A stretch of 64,000 bases of DNA from positions 160,020-224,019 of the forward strand of contig JAFVHP010000048.1 of NCBI GenBank assembly GCA_017474455.1. The letters run 5' to 3'. The stretch comes from Lachnospiraceae bacterium (GTDB lineage: Bacteria; Bacillota; Clostridia; Lachnospirales; Lachnospiraceae). Each line of letters opens with the position of its first letter. Position 1 is the stretch's first letter. Under the pieces are notes generated by a model. That model was not told the origin of the DNA and ran no database searches. It was given only the letters and a program-made list of their open reading frames with translations. Of this stretch, positions 18,897-28,769 are shown piece by piece. A program made the translations under genes and the position numbers.

Positions 18897-20195
18897 TCAG
18901 TCTTTAATATACACTGGGACGCCGTCTGTGATCGTCATACGGATCACTCCCGGAAGCGTTTCGCCGATAAACGGAGAGTTGGAAGACCTGGACGCAAAGT
19001 CCTTTCCGACTCTCCATTTTTCATCCGGGTCGAAAAGGATAAGGTCCGCGGCAGCCCCTTCCGTTATACGTCCCGCGGGAAGGCCGTAGAGATCTGCCGG
19101 GTTTACGGTCAGAAGGCGGATGTAATCGGAAAGGCTCATCAGGCCGCTTTTGACCAGCGCCTTCAGTCCGAGGGAAAAAGAAGTCTCGAGGCCGATCATG
19201 CCGCTCGGGGCTTTGGTGAAAGGCCGGTCTTTTTCGTCTGCGGCATGCGGTGCGTGGTCGGTCGCGATAATATCGATCGTCCCGTCCAGCAGGCCTTCTA
19301 TGATCGCTTCGCGGTCCGCCTGTGTCCTTAAGGGCGGATTCACCTTGGCCAGGGTCCCTTTATCAAAGACCGCGTCTTCCGTCAGGTTCATGTGCTGGGG
19401 AGTCGCTTCCGCGTGGATATAGGGGTGGTCTTTCCTTATCCTGCGGATAATGTCAACGCCTTCGGCCGTACTGATATGCTGGATGCAAAGTTTTGCGCCG
19501 AGTCTGGCGGCGATCGCCGTATCCCTTCTGATCAGCGAGATCTCGGCCATCCGGTCCGCACCGGAGAGTCCCATGGCCGCGGCAGCCCTGCCTGCGTTGA
19601 TGCCGGGCTCAGTGATGTAAGCGGGATCTTCTTCGTGCAGACTGACGGGAAGGCCGAGGCCGGAAGCCTTTTTCAGCGCATTTGTCAGCAGCTCTTCGTT
19701 CATTACGGGGACCCCGTCGTCGGTGAATCCGACAGCGCCTGCCTCTTTCAGTGCTGCCATGTCCGTCAGTTCCATGCCCCTCATCTGCCGGGTCACGTTG
19801 GCGCAGCCATAAAGATGGACGGGGGTATCCTTGCCCCGTTCCAGGACATCCTTCAGTACCTCAGGGGAATCGACCGGCGGGACAGTATTGGCCATCATGA
19901 TGACCGAAGTATATCCGCCGCGGACAGCAGCCGCGGCGCCGGTATGGATATCCTCCTTGTGCGTCTGCCCGGGATCGCGGAAATGGGAGTGGGTATCGAT
20001 AAGGCCGGGAGCGATACAGAGTCCGGAGGCATCGATCACCTTTGCCTCTTTGCCGCTCTCCGCAGAGGAAAGATCCGGAGGCAGGCACCCGGGCTTTTCT
20101 ATACAGCAGAACCTGCCGTCTTTGACGGCGATATCATAACAGCCGTTCCTGCCGGATGCCGGATCGATCATAAACCCGTTCTTTATAATAAGCAT
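18897..20195 (-). CDS. pyrC: Dihydroorotase
   Basis: 432 residues. The start at 20195 (MLIIKNGFMIDP) follows AAAGGGAGA; the longer frame upstream lacks a site. Amidohydrolase features: DTHSHFRDPG (metal-binding HxH) near residue 60, GFTDDG near 142, HEED near 172, HISTAEG near 224, and ATDHAPH near 297. Class I dihydroorotase, converting carbamoyl aspartate to dihydroorotate in pyrimidine synthesis. The divergent operon contains pyrK-pyrD, the next step in the pathway. No PyrR-binding attenuator was recognised in its leader. Confidence 0.92.
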   Translation of the reverse strand: MLIIKNGFMIDPASGRNGCYDIAVKDGRFCCIEKPGCLPPDLSSAESGKEAKVIDASGLCIAPGLIDTHSHFRDPGQTHKEDIHTGAAAAVRGGYTSVIMMANTVPPVDSPEVLKDVLERGKDTPVHLYGCANVTRQMRGMELTDMAALKEAGAVGFTDDGVPVMNEELLTNALKKASGLGLPVSLHEEDPAYITEPGINAGRAAAAMGLSGADRMAEISLIRRDTAIAARLGAKLCIQHISTAEGVDIIRRIRKDHPYIHAEATPQHMNLTEDAVFDKGTLAKVNPPLRTQADREAIIEGLLDGTIDIIATDHAPHAADEKDRPFTKAPSGMIGLETSFSLGLKALVKSGLMSLSDYIRLLTVNPADLYGLPAGRITEGAAADLILFDPDEKWRVGKDFASRSSNSPFIGETLPGVIRMTITDGVPVYIKD

Positions 20196-20260
20196 AATCG
20201 TCTCCCTTTCATTGTTTTCCCGGATCGGATGATTCAAGTATAGCCTATCAGGAGGCTTTT

Positions 20261-20289
20261 TTGTTACATCGACTACTATGTGGTATCAT
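20261..20289 (+). promoter_or_regulatory. Promoter for the plsC-pyrK-pyrD operon
   Basis: TTGTTA (20261-20266) and TATCAT (20284-20289) with a 17-bp spacer, reading toward plsC with a leader of about 105 bases. A short AGCCT/AGGCT hairpin with a T-run lies just upstream (20241-20260). Confidence 0.45.
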
Positions 20290-20400
20290 GTTACAGAACT
20301 GTTCAGGCAGGGAAAGCATAACAGCTTCCGGGCATTTCCAGCCGGACAGAAGATAAGAATAGTACGATCTCCGGACAGATATCCCGGGACAGGAGAAATT

Positions 20401-21141
20401 ATGGGTGTGATCAGAATGGTTCTCGCAGCAGGATTCCTGGTGCTGTTCCTTGTTTTATCCATGCCGTACGCGTTTATACTGTGGCTTGTCGGGAAGAAGA
20501 ACCCGGAAAAGAGCCTGAAGGCTTCCTACAGGCTCGTCTCCTGGGGCTTCGGCGTTATATGGAAGATCACGGGATCGCCGACGACGGTCGAAGGCATCGA
20601 AAAAATACCGACTGACAGGGCAGTGGTCTTTACCGCCAATCACAGGAGCATTTTTGACATAGTCCTCCTTGTATCGCTGGTACCTGTCCCCATGGGGATC
20701 ATTGCCAAAAAGTCCATGCGGAGGGCACCGCTTCTGAACGTATGGATGAATATGCTGCACTGCAAATATCTGGACAGGAGCGATATCAAAGAAGGACTGC
20801 AAGTGATCCTGTCAGCCATCGATGAGGTGAAGAACGGCGTATCGATCCTTGTATTCCCGGAAGGGACCAGGAATAAGACGGATGAACCGCTGCTGGATTT
20901 CCATGCAGGGAGTTTCAAGGCCGCGACAAGACCCGGAGCGCCGGTCATACCGGTCACGCTGACCGGGACCAGGCAGGTGTTCGAGACACATATGCCTTTC
21001 GTCAGGCCTTCCGTCGTGACAGTCACGTTCGGCGATCCGGTGGAAACAGCTGAACTGGACAGACAGGGTATCAAGGAACTGCCTGACAGGGTCCGGAACG
21101 AGATCATGGAAACATATATCCGCAAAACGGATAAAGAATGA
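20401..21141 (+). CDS. plsC: 1-acyl-sn-glycerol-3-phosphate acyltransferase
   Basis: 246 residues from the ATG at 20401 behind CAGGAGAA. Residues 1-30 form a hydrophobic membrane anchor (MVLAAGFLVLFLVL). The catalytic NHxxxxD motif is NHRSIFD with H81 and D86; the glycerol-3-phosphate-binding motif FPEGTRNK is near residue 145; VIPVTLTG near residue 182 completes the PlsC set. It acylates lysophosphatidate to phosphatidate at the inner face of the membrane. Seven bases separate it from pyrK, so lipid and pyrimidine genes share a transcript, a common but functionally unexplained arrangement. Confidence 0.9.
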   Translation: MGVIRMVLAAGFLVLFLVLSMPYAFILWLVGKKNPEKSLKASYRLVSWGFGVIWKITGSPTTVEGIEKIPTDRAVVFTANHRSIFDIVLLVSLVPVPMGIIAKKSMRRAPLLNVWMNMLHCKYLDRSDIKEGLQVILSAIDEVKNGVSILVFPEGTRNKTDEPLLDFHAGSFKAATRPGAPVIPVTLTGTRQVFETHMPFVRPSVVTVTFGDPVETAELDRQGIKELPDRVRNEIMETYIRKTDKE

Positions 21142-21148
21142 GGGAATA

Positions 21149-21952
21149 ATGGCAAAGACCCAGTCGCTTATGGCGATCGTTGAAAAAGAAAAGCTCACGG
21201 AAGATATATACCGGATAAAGCTTAAGTACGGCAGGGAAGCAAAGATCGAAGATATTATCCCGGGCCAGTTCGTGGGCGTATACCCGCCGCAGAAGGACAA
21301 GATCCTGCCCAGGCCGGTCAGCATCTGTGATTTTGAAAAAGAAGAACGTCTGATCACCCTGGTCTTCAGAACTGCCGGGTGCGGTACCAGGGATATCGCG
21401 TCCTTAAGGGAAGGCGATGAACTTAAAGTCCTTGGCATACTGGGCAACGGTTATGACATTGAACAGCTGCGCGGCAAAAAGACGGCTCTTCTCGGAGGAG
21501 GGATCGGGATCCCGCCCATGCTGTATCTGGCTAAAAAGCTTTCCGGCATCGCGGATGTGACATGTTATATGGGATACCGGGACAGTCACACCTTCCTCCT
21601 GGATGATTTCAAAGCGGCGTCCAAAACAGTGACGGCGACGGAAGACGGAAGCATCGGAGTCAAAGGCAATGTACTGGATGCACTGCAGGCGGACGCTCAA
21701 AAGGGTACGTTTCCGGAAGCTCTCTGCGCCTGCGGCCCGCTCCCCATGCTCAGAGCAGTCCAGCGCTTTGCGGCCGAACGGGATATCCTGTGCTTTCTGT
21801 CCCTGGAAGAGAGGATGGCATGCGGCGTAGGGGCCTGCCTCGGATGCGTGTGCAGGACTGTCAGCGAGGACGAGCATTTCGGTGTGCCCCTCGCGAGAGT
21901 ATGCACGGACGGCCCTGTCTTCGAGCAGAGCCAGGTCGTGCTTGAATGGTGA
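21149..21952 (+). CDS. pyrK: Dihydroorotate dehydrogenase B, electron transfer subunit
   Basis: 267 residues. N-terminal FAD-binding barrel with RPVSICD near residue 53, GGGIGIPPM near residue 114 for the NAD-binding fold, and C-terminal 2Fe-2S ligands in RMACGVGACLGCVC near residue 229. PyrK passes electrons from dihydroorotate oxidation in PyrD to NAD. Stop and pyrD start are one base apart, fitting the obligate heterotetramer. Confidence 0.93.
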   Translation: MAKTQSLMAIVEKEKLTEDIYRIKLKYGREAKIEDIIPGQFVGVYPPQKDKILPRPVSICDFEKEERLITLVFRTAGCGTRDIASLREGDELKVLGILGNGYDIEQLRGKKTALLGGGIGIPPMLYLAKKLSGIADVTCYMGYRDSHTFLLDDFKAASKTVTATEDGSIGVKGNVLDALQADAQKGTFPEALCACGPLPMLRAVQRFAAERDILCFLSLEERMACGVGACLGCVCRTVSEDEHFGVPLARVCTDGPVFEQSQVVLEW

Positions 21953-21953
21953 A

Positions 21954-22898
21954 ATGATGAACAAGGATACAGGTCTTAACAGTATGAACGGGCCGGATCT
22001 TAGTGTCGAAATAGCCGGCGTCCGTTTTGAAAACCCGGTCATGACGGCCTCAGGCACATTCGGATCGGGCAGGGAATATTCGGAATTCTTTGATATCGGC
22101 AGGCTGGGCGCCATCGTGACCAAAGGGGTATCCACGGTACCCTGGGAGGGCAATCCCGTTCCGAGGGTCGCAGAAACTCCTTCCGGCATGCTCAACGCCA
22201 TCGGCCTGCAGAACCCTGGCGTGGAGACTTTTATCAGGGAAGACCTTGCTTTTCTGAAAGATGTCGGTACAAAAGTCATCGTCAATGTCTGCGGGAAAAG
22301 TACGGAGGACTATCTCTCCTGTGTCGAGCGCCTTGGCAGTGAAGAAAGGGTCGATATGCTGGAGATCAACGTTTCCTGTCCCAATGTCAAAGAAGGAGCG
22401 ATCGCTTTCGGGCAGGACCCGAAGGTGCTTTTCGACATAACGGACAGGATCTGCAGGATCGCCGGCAAGCCTGTGATCATGAAGCTTTCTCCCAACGTGA
22501 CGGATATCGCCGAGATGGCCCGGGCGGCGGAAGCGGGAGGCGCGGACGCCATATCCCTGATCAACACACTGACCGGGATGAAGATAGATGTCGAAAAGAG
22601 GACCTTCGTACTGGCAAACAGGACAGGCGGCCTGTCCGGGCCGGCCATCCACCCGGTGGCGGTACGGATGGTCTACCAGGCAGCCCATGCGGTCCGGATA
22701 CCGGTCATCGGGATGGGCGGCGTCGCGGATGCGCAGGATGCCCTGGAACTGATACTGGCCGGGGCAAGCGGCGTTGCTGTCGGCAGTGCGGTATTCAACA
22801 GGCCTGATACAGCCATACAGGTCATTGACGGCATAAGGGATTATCTTATAAGGCATGGGATCGGTTCCGTGAGAGAACTGATCGGGGCGGTGTGCTGA
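21954..22898 (+). CDS. pyrD: Dihydroorotate dehydrogenase B, catalytic subunit
   Basis: 314 residues from the ATGATG at 21954/21957, next to the pyrK stop; the earlier in-frame start lies inside pyrK. FMN-binding TIM barrel with NPVMTASGTFGSG near residue 29, NAIGLQNPG near residue 80, the class 1B catalytic cysteine in NVSCPNVKEG near residue 140, and IGMGGV near residue 251. It oxidises dihydroorotate to orotate. Works with PyrK. The exact initiator among the two consecutive ATGs (or the ATG at 21984) is uncertain. Confidence 0.93.
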   Translation: MMNKDTGLNSMNGPDLSVEIAGVRFENPVMTASGTFGSGREYSEFFDIGRLGAIVTKGVSTVPWEGNPVPRVAETPSGMLNAIGLQNPGVETFIREDLAFLKDVGTKVIVNVCGKSTEDYLSCVERLGSEERVDMLEINVSCPNVKEGAIAFGQDPKVLFDITDRICRIAGKPVIMKLSPNVTDIAEMARAAEAGGADAISLINTLTGMKIDVEKRTFVLANRTGGLSGPAIHPVAVRMVYQAAHAVRIPVIGMGGVADAQDALELILAGASGVAVGSAVFNRPDTAIQVIDGIRDYLIRHGIGSVRELIGAVC

Positions 22899-22900
22899 AT

Positions 22901-23809
22901 ATGGAAAGAAGTATTGACAGGGTAACGGAATATGCGTACGGCAAACTGAACCTCGGTCTCGATGTGACGGGAAAGAGGGAGGACGGGTATCACCTGGTCA
23001 GGATGGTCATGCAGACCGTAGATGTCTGTGATACACTTGTCATTGAGCGGATCCCGGGTGAGAGTGAGGAGGTTATTCAAAACAAACTGCACATCCCCGC
23101 GGGCGGCCTTTCCGAAGATGAAGACAATCTTGCCCTTAAGGCGGCGCGGCGGATGCAGGAATGTTTTTCCATAAACGAAGCAGTGGATATCACACTGGAA
23201 AAAAGGATCCCCGTTTCCGCCGGCATGGCGGGCGGCAGCGCGGATGCGGCAGCCGTTCTCAGGGCAATGCGGAAACTCTTCCTTCCGGAGCTGCCGCTTG
23301 AAGAACTGGAACAGATCGCTGTTTCGATCGGTGCCGATGTGCCGTACTGCCTCTATGGGGGGACGGTACTGGCGGAAGGGATCGGGGAGAGACTTACTTT
23401 CTTAAGACCGGCCCCGGATATGGATCTTGTCATCTGCAAACCGCCGGTCGATGTACCCACACCGCTGGTATACAGGCTGTATGATGCGGAGGATAAGCCT
23501 CTCCATCCTGATATCGACGCTATGGTCCGCGCAGTAGAAAACAGGGACAAAGACGGTGTGATCAGGTGTTTCGGGAATGCGCTGGAGAGTGTGACGTCAG
23601 CCATGCATCCCGAAGTATCCCGGCTGGAAAGCTTCTTTTCCTCCCATGGAGCGGTCCGTGCGATGATGACAGGGAGCGGCCCCACGGTCTTCGCTGTATT
23701 CGAGTCAGCTGCCGGGGCCGAAAAGTGTCTGGAAGCCCTTAAGGGGCATCCGGAGTTTAGCCGGTGGGAGAGCTTTGGCTGCGGGTTCAGACATATGCGG
23801 GAATCATGA
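22901..23809 (+). CDS. ispE: 4-diphosphocytidyl-2-C-methyl-D-erythritol kinase
   Basis: 302 residues from the ATG at 22901 behind GGGGCGG; a GTG at 22892 overlapping pyrD is possible. GHMP kinase features: AYGKLNLGLDVTGKREDGYH at the N-terminus, the ATP-binding PVSAGMAGGSADAAAVL near residue 103, and the C-terminal MMTGSGPTVFAVF near residue 252. IspE phosphorylates an intermediate of the non-mevalonate isoprenoid pathway, so this organism makes isoprenoids by the MEP route. It is 2-3 bases after pyrD. Confidence 0.92.
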   Translation: MERSIDRVTEYAYGKLNLGLDVTGKREDGYHLVRMVMQTVDVCDTLVIERIPGESEEVIQNKLHIPAGGLSEDEDNLALKAARRMQECFSINEAVDITLEKRIPVSAGMAGGSADAAAVLRAMRKLFLPELPLEELEQIAVSIGADVPYCLYGGTVLAEGIGERLTFLRPAPDMDLVICKPPVDVPTPLVYRLYDAEDKPLHPDIDAMVRAVENRDKDGVIRCFGNALESVTSAMHPEVSRLESFFSSHGAVRAMMTGSGPTVFAVFESAAGAEKCLEALKGHPEFSRWESFGCGFRHMRES

Positions 23810-23829
23810 TAACAGTGTAAGGAAGACGG

Positions 23830-24531
23830 ATGAATATGCAGGACAACCTCAGTGTGAATACAGCGTTAATGCAGCAGGAAACGGATATCCCGCTGCGGGA
23901 TTCCGTTTATTATACATTGCGGAAAAATATTCTCAGCGGCGAATTAAAACCCGGCGAACACCTGACGGAGATACGCCTCGGCAGGATGCTCGGGACCAGC
24001 AGGACCCCCATACGCGAAGCGATCAGGAGACTTGAAAAGGAAGGCCTTGTCACTATTTATCCCAGAAGCGGCGCAGTAGTGGCGCCGATCTCTGAAAGAG
24101 ACCTGAAGGAAATACTGGAAGTCCGCAGGACACTGGATGTTTTCTGTGCCAGGCTGGCTGCCGAAAGGATAAACGAAGAAGACCGCGCCAAATTAAAGGC
24201 CGCGACGGAAGCATTTGATGCCGCAGCCGATTCCGGGGACAGGATCGCGATCGCAAAGGCGGATGTGGAGATACATGATATAATAGCCAGGGCGGCGGGA
24301 AACCGTAAGCTCCTCGAGATCCTCAGCACGCTTGCTGACCAGATCTACCGCTACAGGTATGAGTATATCAAGGATGATATGAATTACGACCGGCTCAAAG
24401 CGGAGCACAGCGCGATCACCGGCGCGATCCTTAACGGGGACGCCGAAGCGGCTGCCGCCGCGAGTGCGGAACATGTTGAGAACCAGGAAAAGGCCATCAG
24501 GGAACAGCTGCGCAGGCAGCAGGAGAAATAA
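23830..24531 (+). CDS. GntR family transcriptional regulator, FadR/FCD subgroup
   Basis: 233 residues. A winged helix-turn-helix occupies about residues 18-85 (LRDSVYYTLRKNILSG, then LGTSRTPIREAIRRLEKEGLV), the standard GntR wording. The all-helical FCD ligand-binding domain follows, with EVRRTLD near residue 95 and the conserved metal-binding DxxxH pattern (DVEIHDIIARAAGNRKL near residue 145). Effector unknown. It lies between ispE and murI in one run of genes, so it may be co-transcribed with them, and its target is not evident from position. Confidence 0.87.
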   Translation: MNMQDNLSVNTALMQQETDIPLRDSVYYTLRKNILSGELKPGEHLTEIRLGRMLGTSRTPIREAIRRLEKEGLVTIYPRSGAVVAPISERDLKEILEVRRTLDVFCARLAAERINEEDRAKLKAATEAFDAAADSGDRIAIAKADVEIHDIIARAAGNRKLLEILSTLADQIYRYRYEYIKDDMNYDRLKAEHSAITGAILNGDAEAAAAASAEHVENQEKAIREQLRRQQEK

Positions 24532-24540
24532 ATACAGAGT

Positions 24541-25377
24541 ATGGACCAGAATAACAATATAAAAGACCTTCCGATAGGGGTTTTTGATTCCGGTATCGGA
24601 GGTCTTACTGTTTTCAGGGAGATCATGAGCCAGATGCCGAACGAGCGTCTGATCTATTTCGGCGATACGGCCAGGGTGCCCTACGGGAACAAGTCCAGGG
24701 ATACGATAGAAAAGTATTCGCTGCAGATATCGCGCTTTCTGCTTTCCAGGAAAGTCAAGGCCATCGTAGTGGCCTGCAATACAGCCAGCGCCTTTGCGCT
24801 GGACGCACTTATAAAGACGGTCCCCGTGCCTGTGATCGGCGTCGTCGAGCCCGACGCCAAGGCGGCCTGCGAAGCGACGAAAAACGGCAGGATCGGTGTT
24901 ATCGGGACCATGGCTACGATCTCCAGCCATTCCTATGATGACGCCGTCCACGCGATCATGAAGGATGCGGAAGTGATCTCCAGGTCCTGTCCTCTGTTCG
25001 TGCCGCTGGCCGAAGAGGGACTCTGGGAGGATCCGGTCACGGACGAGATCACCAGGAGGTACCTGGCGGAACTGACGGACCGGGGGATCGACACACTGAT
25101 CATGGGATGCACCCATTATCCGCTGCTGAGGAGCACGATCGCCAGGTTTGCCGGTGAAGGCGTCACCCTGGTCAATCCTGCCTATGAGACTGCCAAAGAA
25201 CTGCATGCACTGCTGGAAAAAGAGGATGTCCTGACAAAAAAAGAACCGGTATTGGGTCAGGAAAACCGCTACCAGTTCTTTGTGAGCGATATGGCAGACC
25301 AGTTCAAGGCGTTTGCCAACAGTATCATTCCCTACGGGATACTGTCCGCCAAGGTCATCGATATCGAATCCTACTGA
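24541..25377 (+). CDS. murI: Glutamate racemase
   Basis: 278 residues. The N-terminal IGVFDSGIGGLTVFREI, the first catalytic cysteine in VVACNTASAFALD near residue 77, and the second in IMGCTHYPLL near residue 188 are all present. It makes D-glutamate for peptidoglycan in the cytoplasm. It starts 9 bases after the GntR gene and ends 12 bases from the convergent membrane-protein gene. A short TGATC/GATCA stem with TTTT follows its stop and may be a weak terminator. Confidence 0.93.
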   Translation: MDQNNNIKDLPIGVFDSGIGGLTVFREIMSQMPNERLIYFGDTARVPYGNKSRDTIEKYSLQISRFLLSRKVKAIVVACNTASAFALDALIKTVPVPVIGVVEPDAKAACEATKNGRIGVIGTMATISSHSYDDAVHAIMKDAEVISRSCPLFVPLAEEGLWEDPVTDEITRRYLAELTDRGIDTLIMGCTHYPLLRSTIARFAGEGVTLVNPAYETAKELHALLEKEDVLTKKEPVLGQENRYQFFVSDMADQFKAFANSIIPYGILSAKVIDIESY

Positions 25378-25388
25378 TCAGGAACAGA

Positions 25389-25868
25389 TCATTTTACGGG
25401 TTTTGCGCCTGCCTTCGTCTGAAGCGAGTCCATGGTACGGCGCAGGAACCCTTTCTTCTTTGTGGGCTTTTCAAGCGGTTTGCCGCCTTTCATGCTTTTT
25501 ACTTCCACGATGTAGATGCCGCTTACCATAGCCTTGACATTGGTCCTTGTGGGGATGATGTCATATACATTCTGATCCGCGATAAGGGACAGCGTCTGCG
25601 GGCCGACCTTGGCCTTTACGACAGGGACCCTGGATCTGCGCAGGTATTTCGGCGTCTGGTCGATGACAGCCTGGGGAAGTCCGGCTTCCTTCAGCTTCAT
25701 GATCTTTTTGTCTATGACGAGCATCGTCACGGGCTGTTTCATGGCCTGGATCTGGGCCTGATGTTCTTCCTGCTTCTTCTGCATCCTCCTGCCGACAAAG
25801 TACAGCACGATAAGGCCCGCGGTCAGGACGACCAGTATTATGATCAATGTAAGTAATAAGGGATTCAA
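25389..25868 (-). CDS. Small membrane-anchored protein of unknown function
   Basis: 159 residues. I place the start at a TTG (25868) because AGGAGG lies seven bases before it; a longer in-frame TTG at 25895 would put that site inside the gene. The N-terminal segment LLLTLIIILVVLTAGLIVLY is one transmembrane helix, followed by a charged KKQEEHQAQ helix and a basic, soluble C-terminal part ending in KKKGFLRRTMDSLQTK. The topology recalls YajC, but I cannot see its family motifs. Probably cytoplasmic-facing after a single membrane pass. It has its own promoter and no partner gene. Confidence 0.7.
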   Translation of the reverse strand: MNPLLLTLIIILVVLTAGLIVLYFVGRRMQKKQEEHQAQIQAMKQPVTMLVIDKKIMKLKEAGLPQAVIDQTPKYLRRSRVPVVKAKVGPQTLSLIADQNVYDIIPTRTNVKAMVSGIYIVEVKSMKGGKPLEKPTKKKGFLRRTMDSLQTKAGAKPVK

Positions 25869-25908
25869 AAAAACACCTCCTGAAGGATTTGCCAACGTTC
25901 AGAAATAA

Positions 25909-25937
25909 ATAATAGCAGAGTTGGGGTGGCATGACAA
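25909..25937 (-). promoter_or_regulatory. Promoter for the membrane-protein gene at 25389
   Basis: On the minus strand TTGTCA (complement of 25932-25937) and TATTAT (complement of 25909-25914) are 17 bp apart, giving a leader of about 35 bases. Confidence 0.55.
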
Positions 25938-26022
25938 CAGAATTGCTGTCGACAGCGGGAGTTTGACGGTGTATTATTTTATGAATAGCTTTTTCAGGAA
26001 AAGAAAGGATACCGGATCAATT

Positions 26023-27287
26023 ATGAGAAAAGCAGGATCGATACTACTGGCAGCGTGCCTCCTCTCCATATCCCTCGCGGGATGCGGCCAGGACGCGAAG
26101 ACAGATACACCGGCAACGCCGATGAACGGCAATTCTACCCTTCTGTCCGAGATCACGGGAGAAACAGCGGCTGATGAAGAAACGGCAGTGCCGGAAGAAG
26201 CGGCACAGGAAGCGGCGCAGTCACAGCCGCAGGCGGATGCGGCAAGCCCGGCGGCAGATGAAGGGGAAGAAGCGCCGAAGGAATATACGGATGATGCCTA
26301 CATTTCCTCGCTTGACCTTTCCGATTACATCGAACTGGCAGATTACAGCAAGGCTGAACTTACTTCTGTAAAAGATGAGATCACGGATGAGGATCTGCAG
26401 GGGCAGATCGATTATATACTTGACCAGTATGCGACCTACGAACCTGTAAAAGACAGGACTGAAGCCGTGAGCGGAGACAGGGCTGTCATCGATTTCACCG
26501 GCAGGATAGACGGCGAGACTTTTGACGGCGGCAGCGCACAGGACTACGACCTGGATATCGGCAGCGGCAGATTCATCCCCGGGTTCGAGGACGGGATCAT
26601 CGGCCATAACAAGGGAGAGACATTCGATCTTGATCTGACCTTCCCCGAGCAGTACGCCGAACAGTTCGCCGGCAAGGACGTTGTCTTCACGGTCACGCTG
26701 AAGGAGCTTAAGGAACGTATCGTGCCTGAACTGAACGATGACTTCGTGGCCGGGCTCACTGTGAAAGATGACGACGGCAACCCGATCACCGATACGGAAA
26801 CATTCAGTGATTTCATACATGCGAAGATGGAGGAGCTGGCGCAGGAGACCTATGAATCCGATCTTAGTCGGAGATGGTCACCTGGCTGGAGAATAATTCC
26901 GAATTCAAAAAAGATCCGCCGGCAGCCGTTGTGGACAGACTCAAAGACAGGATCGCGGACTCCTATAAGAATTATGCGGCGTCCTACGGGATGGACCTGG
27001 AGACCATGCTGACCTCCATGGGCATGAATATGGAGGCTTATGAAGCCGACGTGCAGGACAGCGCGCTGCTTCTGGCGAAGCAGCTGATGCTGACAAGAGC
27101 TGTCGCCGAAAAAGAAGGGATCACCCTGTCGGAGAGCGATCTGAATGAAGCACTCGAAGAAGACGCCGCAGAGGCCGGAATGAGCGTTGAGGATCTTAAG
27201 TCTTCACAGGATATGCGTGCCTATGAAGAGCAGCTCCTCGGCACAAAGGCGGTCGATGCGCTGGTAGAAAAATACATTAATAAGTAA
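26023..27287 (+). CDS. Trigger-factor-like foldase lipoprotein, frameshifted
   Basis: Start at 26023. A lipoprotein signal ends at LAGC (C21), followed by an Ala/Glu-rich linker to about residue 85. Next comes a trigger-factor N-terminal-like region and an FKBP peptidyl-prolyl isomerase domain (RAVIDFTGRIDGETFDGGS, then FIPGFEDGIIGHNKGE). The frame breaks between 26865 and 26874; the helical trigger-factor C-terminal chaperone domain continues in another frame to 27287 (MVTWLENN onward). One extra G at 26870-26871 would restore SREMVTWLEN. It lacks a ribosome-binding role because it is exported; an extracytoplasmic foldase is inferred. Either a sequencing indel or a recent pseudogene. Confidence 0.8.
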
Positions 27288-27326
27288 ATCAGGGAACATA
27301 TTGATATATAGATTGGAGGTAGCTAT

Positions 27327-28730
<1,404 letters not shown>

Positions 28731-28769
28731 TCTGATTTTTATAACGACTGATAACGAGGAAGACTGTTT

